Shown piece by piece: positions 61,293 through 64,000 of a stretch of 64,000 bases of DNA. Source of the DNA: Patagioenas fasciata (lineage: Eukaryota; Chordata; Aves; Columbiformes; Columbidae); NCBI RefSeq assembly GCF_037038585.1, contig NC_092520.1:148551104-148615103 (forward strand), read 5' to 3'. A model generated the notes under the pieces. The model was given only the letters and a program-made list of their open reading frames with translations, did no database searches and was not told where the DNA came from. A program made the position numbers and the translations under genes. Every line of letters begins with the position of its first letter. Positions within the stretch are counted from its first letter, which is position 1.

Positions 61293-61364
61293 GCTGTGAT
61301 CGTACAGTGGTCAGTACTCTGCGTTGTGGCCGCAGCAACCTCGGTTCGAATCCGAGTCACGGCA
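61293..61364 (+). tRNA. tRNA-His (anticodon GTG)
   Basis: This is a 72-nt tRNA gene decoding CAC/CAU. The acceptor stem pairs GCTGTGA with TCACGGC, with one T-G wobble at the third pair. The D stem is GTAC/GTAC (61302-61305 with 61314-61317). The anticodon arm CTGCG-TTGTGGC-CGCAG puts GTG at 61326-61328. The T arm CTCGG-TTCGAAT-CCGAG is perfect, and the discriminator is A. The B box GGTTCGAATCC is exact and the A box is acceptable. A T5 pol III terminator lies at 61372-61376. It differs from the usual vertebrate tRNA-His at a few positions that keep or improve pairing, so it looks functional. It has no intron and no encoded CCA. A CR1 element begins directly downstream. Confidence 0.93.
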
Positions 61365-61371
61365 AGAGCAA

Positions 61372-61376
61372 TTTTT
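61372..61376 (+). terminator. Pol III T5 terminator of tRNA-His
   Basis: A run of five T begins 8 nt after the last tRNA base, the normal distance and form for RNA polymerase III termination. Confidence 0.85.
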
Positions 61377-61941
61377 GTTGAGGAAAGTGATTGTCCCGCT
61401 CTGCTCTGCACTGGTGCAGCCTCCTCTGGAGCACTGTGTGCAGTTCTGGGGGGCATCACAGTAAAAAAAAGGACATAAATATACTAGGGAGAGTCCAGAG
61501 GAGGGCCACAAAGTTGAAGGGTTTAGAGGGGAAGCTGTATGAGGAGCAGCTAAAGTCACTGGGTTTGTTCAGCCTGGAGGAGACTGAGGGGAGACTTCAT
61601 GGCGGCTACAGCTTCCTCACAAGGGGAGGAGGAGGGGCAGGCGCTGATCTCTTCTCTCTGGCCACCAATGACAGAACCCGAGGGAATGGCGGGAAGATGT
61701 GCCAGGGGAGGTTTAGGTTGGACATGAGGAAAAGGTTCTTCACCCAGAGGGTGGTGGAGCACTGGAACAGGCTCCCCAGGGAGGTGTCACGGCCCCAAGC
61801 CTGACAGTGTTCAAGAAGAGACTGGACAAGCCCTCAGACACATGGTGTGAACTGTGGGGCTGTCCTGTGCAGGGACAGACGTCGGACTTGGTGATCCTTG
61901 TGGATCCCTTCTAACTCAGGACATTTGATGATTCTATGAAT
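61377..61941 (+). mobile_element. CR1 LINE 3' end, 5'-truncated, abutting tRNA-His
   Basis: This is a CR1 retrotransposon fragment in plus orientation. It includes the C-terminal part of ORF2: the VQFW-type segment near 61438, a LGLFSLEE block near 61560, NDRTRGNG near 61670 and [11 protein letters not shown] near 61755. It also has the 3' UTR with the 'TTGGTGATCCTTGTGGATCC'-type segment. It ends in ATTCTATGAA at the CR1 3' terminus. The frame is broken at 61804, so it is not coding-competent. The 5' truncation point lies within a few bases of the tRNA terminator. CR1 copies are usually 5'-truncated and lack clear target duplications, and I see none here. Confidence 0.92.
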
Positions 61942-64000
61942 ACTTTGTCCTAGTAGCTTCTCAGCAATTATATCTGGATAACTCAGTGTCAGAGTGCAAA
62001 CTGTTCCTTACCAGGCAAATTTAAAACCCGCATAAGAAGGGAGAACACAGTTTCTCTCAGAAGCAGAAGCATCCATTGCCCAGAGTACCACTACAAACAG
62101 GGCTCAGGCAAACTGCAAAGCAGCCAGCCACCTAGGGCAGCAGATTATTATGAGAGATGAGGGCAAAATAACTATTTCCCAAAATGCTTTTTTACTTCTG
62201 CCAGAGCCTCAGAAATCCAGGCATCCAATGTTGTGCCTACTGAGAGCCAGGTGATGTGGAGAGGCAAGGCAGCTTGTATTTGGGAGACTAGGTCCTTCCA
62301 GCAGTTCAGCTCCACCTTCTCCCTCTGAGCTTCAGCAGAGCAGCAGGACAGTGTCTCCACTGCTTGCTGGCTGCACTTTGCACCTTTCCCCTCCCTTATA
62401 TGATACCCCCTTCTATCCTCACCTGTCACTCACTCCTGAGGTGTCCCAGCGTCTGAATTACAGACATGGAGGGCTAGGAAGCTCTTAGGGGGTCATTGAG
62501 TCCAATTGCACAGGGAGGTTGGGAAGAAATGCCACCAGACCATTCATGGTTAGTGTTATCTAGCATGTTCTTATAACCCTCAGTGACACATACACAACAT
62601 GTCTACAAAGACTTTTCCAATATTGCACCACCATCACATATGGAAACTTTTCTAATGTAGAGTTTAAATTTTTTTCACTACAGATCAAGGTGATTTATTC
62701 CTATCCTTCAGTAAACACCATGCCCCCTACTTTGTTTTCTTCAATGTTTGAAGGCAAATCAGTTTTCTCTTTTCTTCATTAAGCAAATTTCCAGTGTTTC
62801 CTCAGACCCCTCAGTCTGCCCTTGTAAATCATCCCCTCTAATCCTGTCCAGAGTGCTCAACTGCCTTTTCTGAGCTGTCTTATTGCTTGCTCTTCTAGGC
62901 TGACCATAGTTCCACCAGGTGAAGGCTTCCCCGCTACTGAATAGCATGAGTCAAATATCTCCCACATTGGTAGTGTACCACTCCTAGTACTCCATCCTAT
63001 GTTATAAGAAACAACAACACATTGTTAATTAGCATGTACTTTGTGGTCTACCGTAGCTCCAGGACCATTTTTTGTCCTGCTGCTTTTCCAGTCATCTACA
63101 TCTTTGCATTTATCTCTGCTGAGGTTCATCTTGTTGATTTTGGATCTCTTATTCAGTACGTCAAGATCATTTTGAATATCTTCCTCCAAAACACCCACAA
63201 TTGTTTCTTGTACAGAAGCATCAACAAAGTCACACAAATGTGTGTTCAGCTGTTCTTGGTCTAAAAATTTCTCATTCCCTAAGAGCTAGATCAGATCACG
63301 GAGTTTCTTCACTATGCACAGCTGAGTTTGGCACATTTAACTCAAATCCAGCAAGATAACAGCATGTTAATTTTTTGCCATCACAACAGCTGAGGGGTTT
63401 TTAAGCAGAAATACTTCAAAAACTGCATGTAATTCAAATTCCTCAGGGTCTGCCCGCTGGCCACAGCCCCTATCTAGCTTCCCCTGCTTAGAATTGGCCA
63501 CCTCACTCCCACCACAGCTGCCCTCCATCTCTACCAGCCCAGCCCCAGGCTGGGGGTTCTGCCCCGCTGGGACCCCTCAGCGCCCTGGGTGCATGGGGGT
63601 CTTCCCCATGGCTGCCAGACAGCCCGCCCATGGCTCCCCAGCACCCCCAGGTAAAGCTGTCACACTGCTATCAAGCCATCAGTAACAACCTCCCCGTAAG
63701 TACCTGTGGAGACTAACAAGGGGCTTTGCCAGCCAGAGCAACCAGTCCCTTCACACAACAACTCTCCTCAAAGCAGAAGGGGACAGGTCTGGTGCCCTCT
63801 TTTCTTGGCAATGCTACCCTGGCACTTTTTAAACCTGATTTATTCCTTTTCCAGACTCTCTCAAATCTATTGCTCAGTCATCTTTAGTGTCTTTCTGGGA
63901 AGTGAAATGAGGATATACGTTATTCCTCTGGTCTCCTTTTTATTATGTCAAGTCTCCACCAACATCTTTGGAGCGAGTGGATGTGCAGAGCTGCCAGTTC
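61942..64000. other. Intergenic, right edge
   Basis: A weak CR1-tail resemblance is seen at about 62458-62510, and an old CR1 occupies about 62760-63290. A local GC-rich patch at 63440-63720 contains a donor-like CAG|GTAAAG at about 63650 but no supported exon. Confidence 0.5.
62760..63290 (-). mobile_element. Ancient decayed CR1-like LINE
   Basis: The plus-strand text reads as the reverse of an old amniote CR1: 'gcatttatctctgctgaggt', 'tcatcttgttgattttgg', 'gtcaagatcattttgaatat' and 'cttcctccaaaacacc'. This is the region just before the ADD motif in many old copies. The left part, around 62800-62870, resembles the segment encoding the RT-to-C-terminal linker. There are no intact frames, and the limits are uncertain. 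Confidence 0.6.

Noticed and set aside
61391-61804. 137-codon plus-strand frame as a gene
   Set aside because: It is a frame inside the 5'-truncated CR1 next to tRNA-His.
62172-62429. 85-codon minus-strand frame with a protein-like composition
   Set aside because: It is the most gene-like unexplained frame, but I recognise no family and see no flanking splice sites that would make an exon. Protein search would decide.

Overview
The window is vertebrate nuclear DNA from a bird. The evidence is many CR1 LINE fragments with avian-type 3' tails, an avian ERVL-type LTR, remnants of old amniote MIR-like SINEs, and a vertebrate gene interrupted by a very long intron. I cannot name the species. There are no bacterial-style operons, CRISPR arrays or phage genes.

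Only one protein-coding exon can be supported. It is the first coding exon of BICD1 (bicaudal D homolog 1, a dynein cargo adaptor), on the minus strand at 55297-55509, inside a CpG island at about 54950-56230. It encodes residues 1-71 and ends at a clean GTGAGC donor in phase 0. Everything to its left, 1-55296, is read as BICD1 intron 1. No further BICD1 exon was recognised, so exon 2 should lie beyond the left edge. Everything to its right, about 56230-64000, is upstream intergenic sequence.

Right of the promoter there is one well-supported RNA gene, tRNA-His(GTG), on the plus strand at 61293-61364. It has complete cloverleaf pairing, a perfect B box and a T5 terminator. A 5'-truncated CR1 starts almost exactly at that terminator.

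The remaining structure is repeats of several ages. (a) Comparatively young CR1 3' ends: 18040-18572, 22017-22368, 27521-28195, 43300-43698, 56315-56840 and 61377-61941. (b) Short CR1 scraps: 37741-37838, 41120-41206 and 51493-51588. (c) Old decayed CR1 copies: 10480-11580, 30290-30985, 49115-49985 and 62760-63290. (d) MIR-like SINE relics: 4555-4680, 40535-40690 and 57655-57815. (e) A solo ERVL-type LTR at 1636-1990. (f) A 142-bp fold-back hAT element at 49763-49904, with a perfect 8-bp target duplication, nested inside an old CR1.

The most noteworthy items are the fold-back hAT hairpin, the tRNA-His/CR1 junction, a GGGGAT tract upstream of the BICD1 start, and an unclassified block with a 35-bp tandem duplication at 22369-22980. 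I found no convincing new multi-gene system. Nearly all remaining open reading frames are short chance frames, antisense shadows of CpG-island sequence, or pieces of CR1 ORF2.
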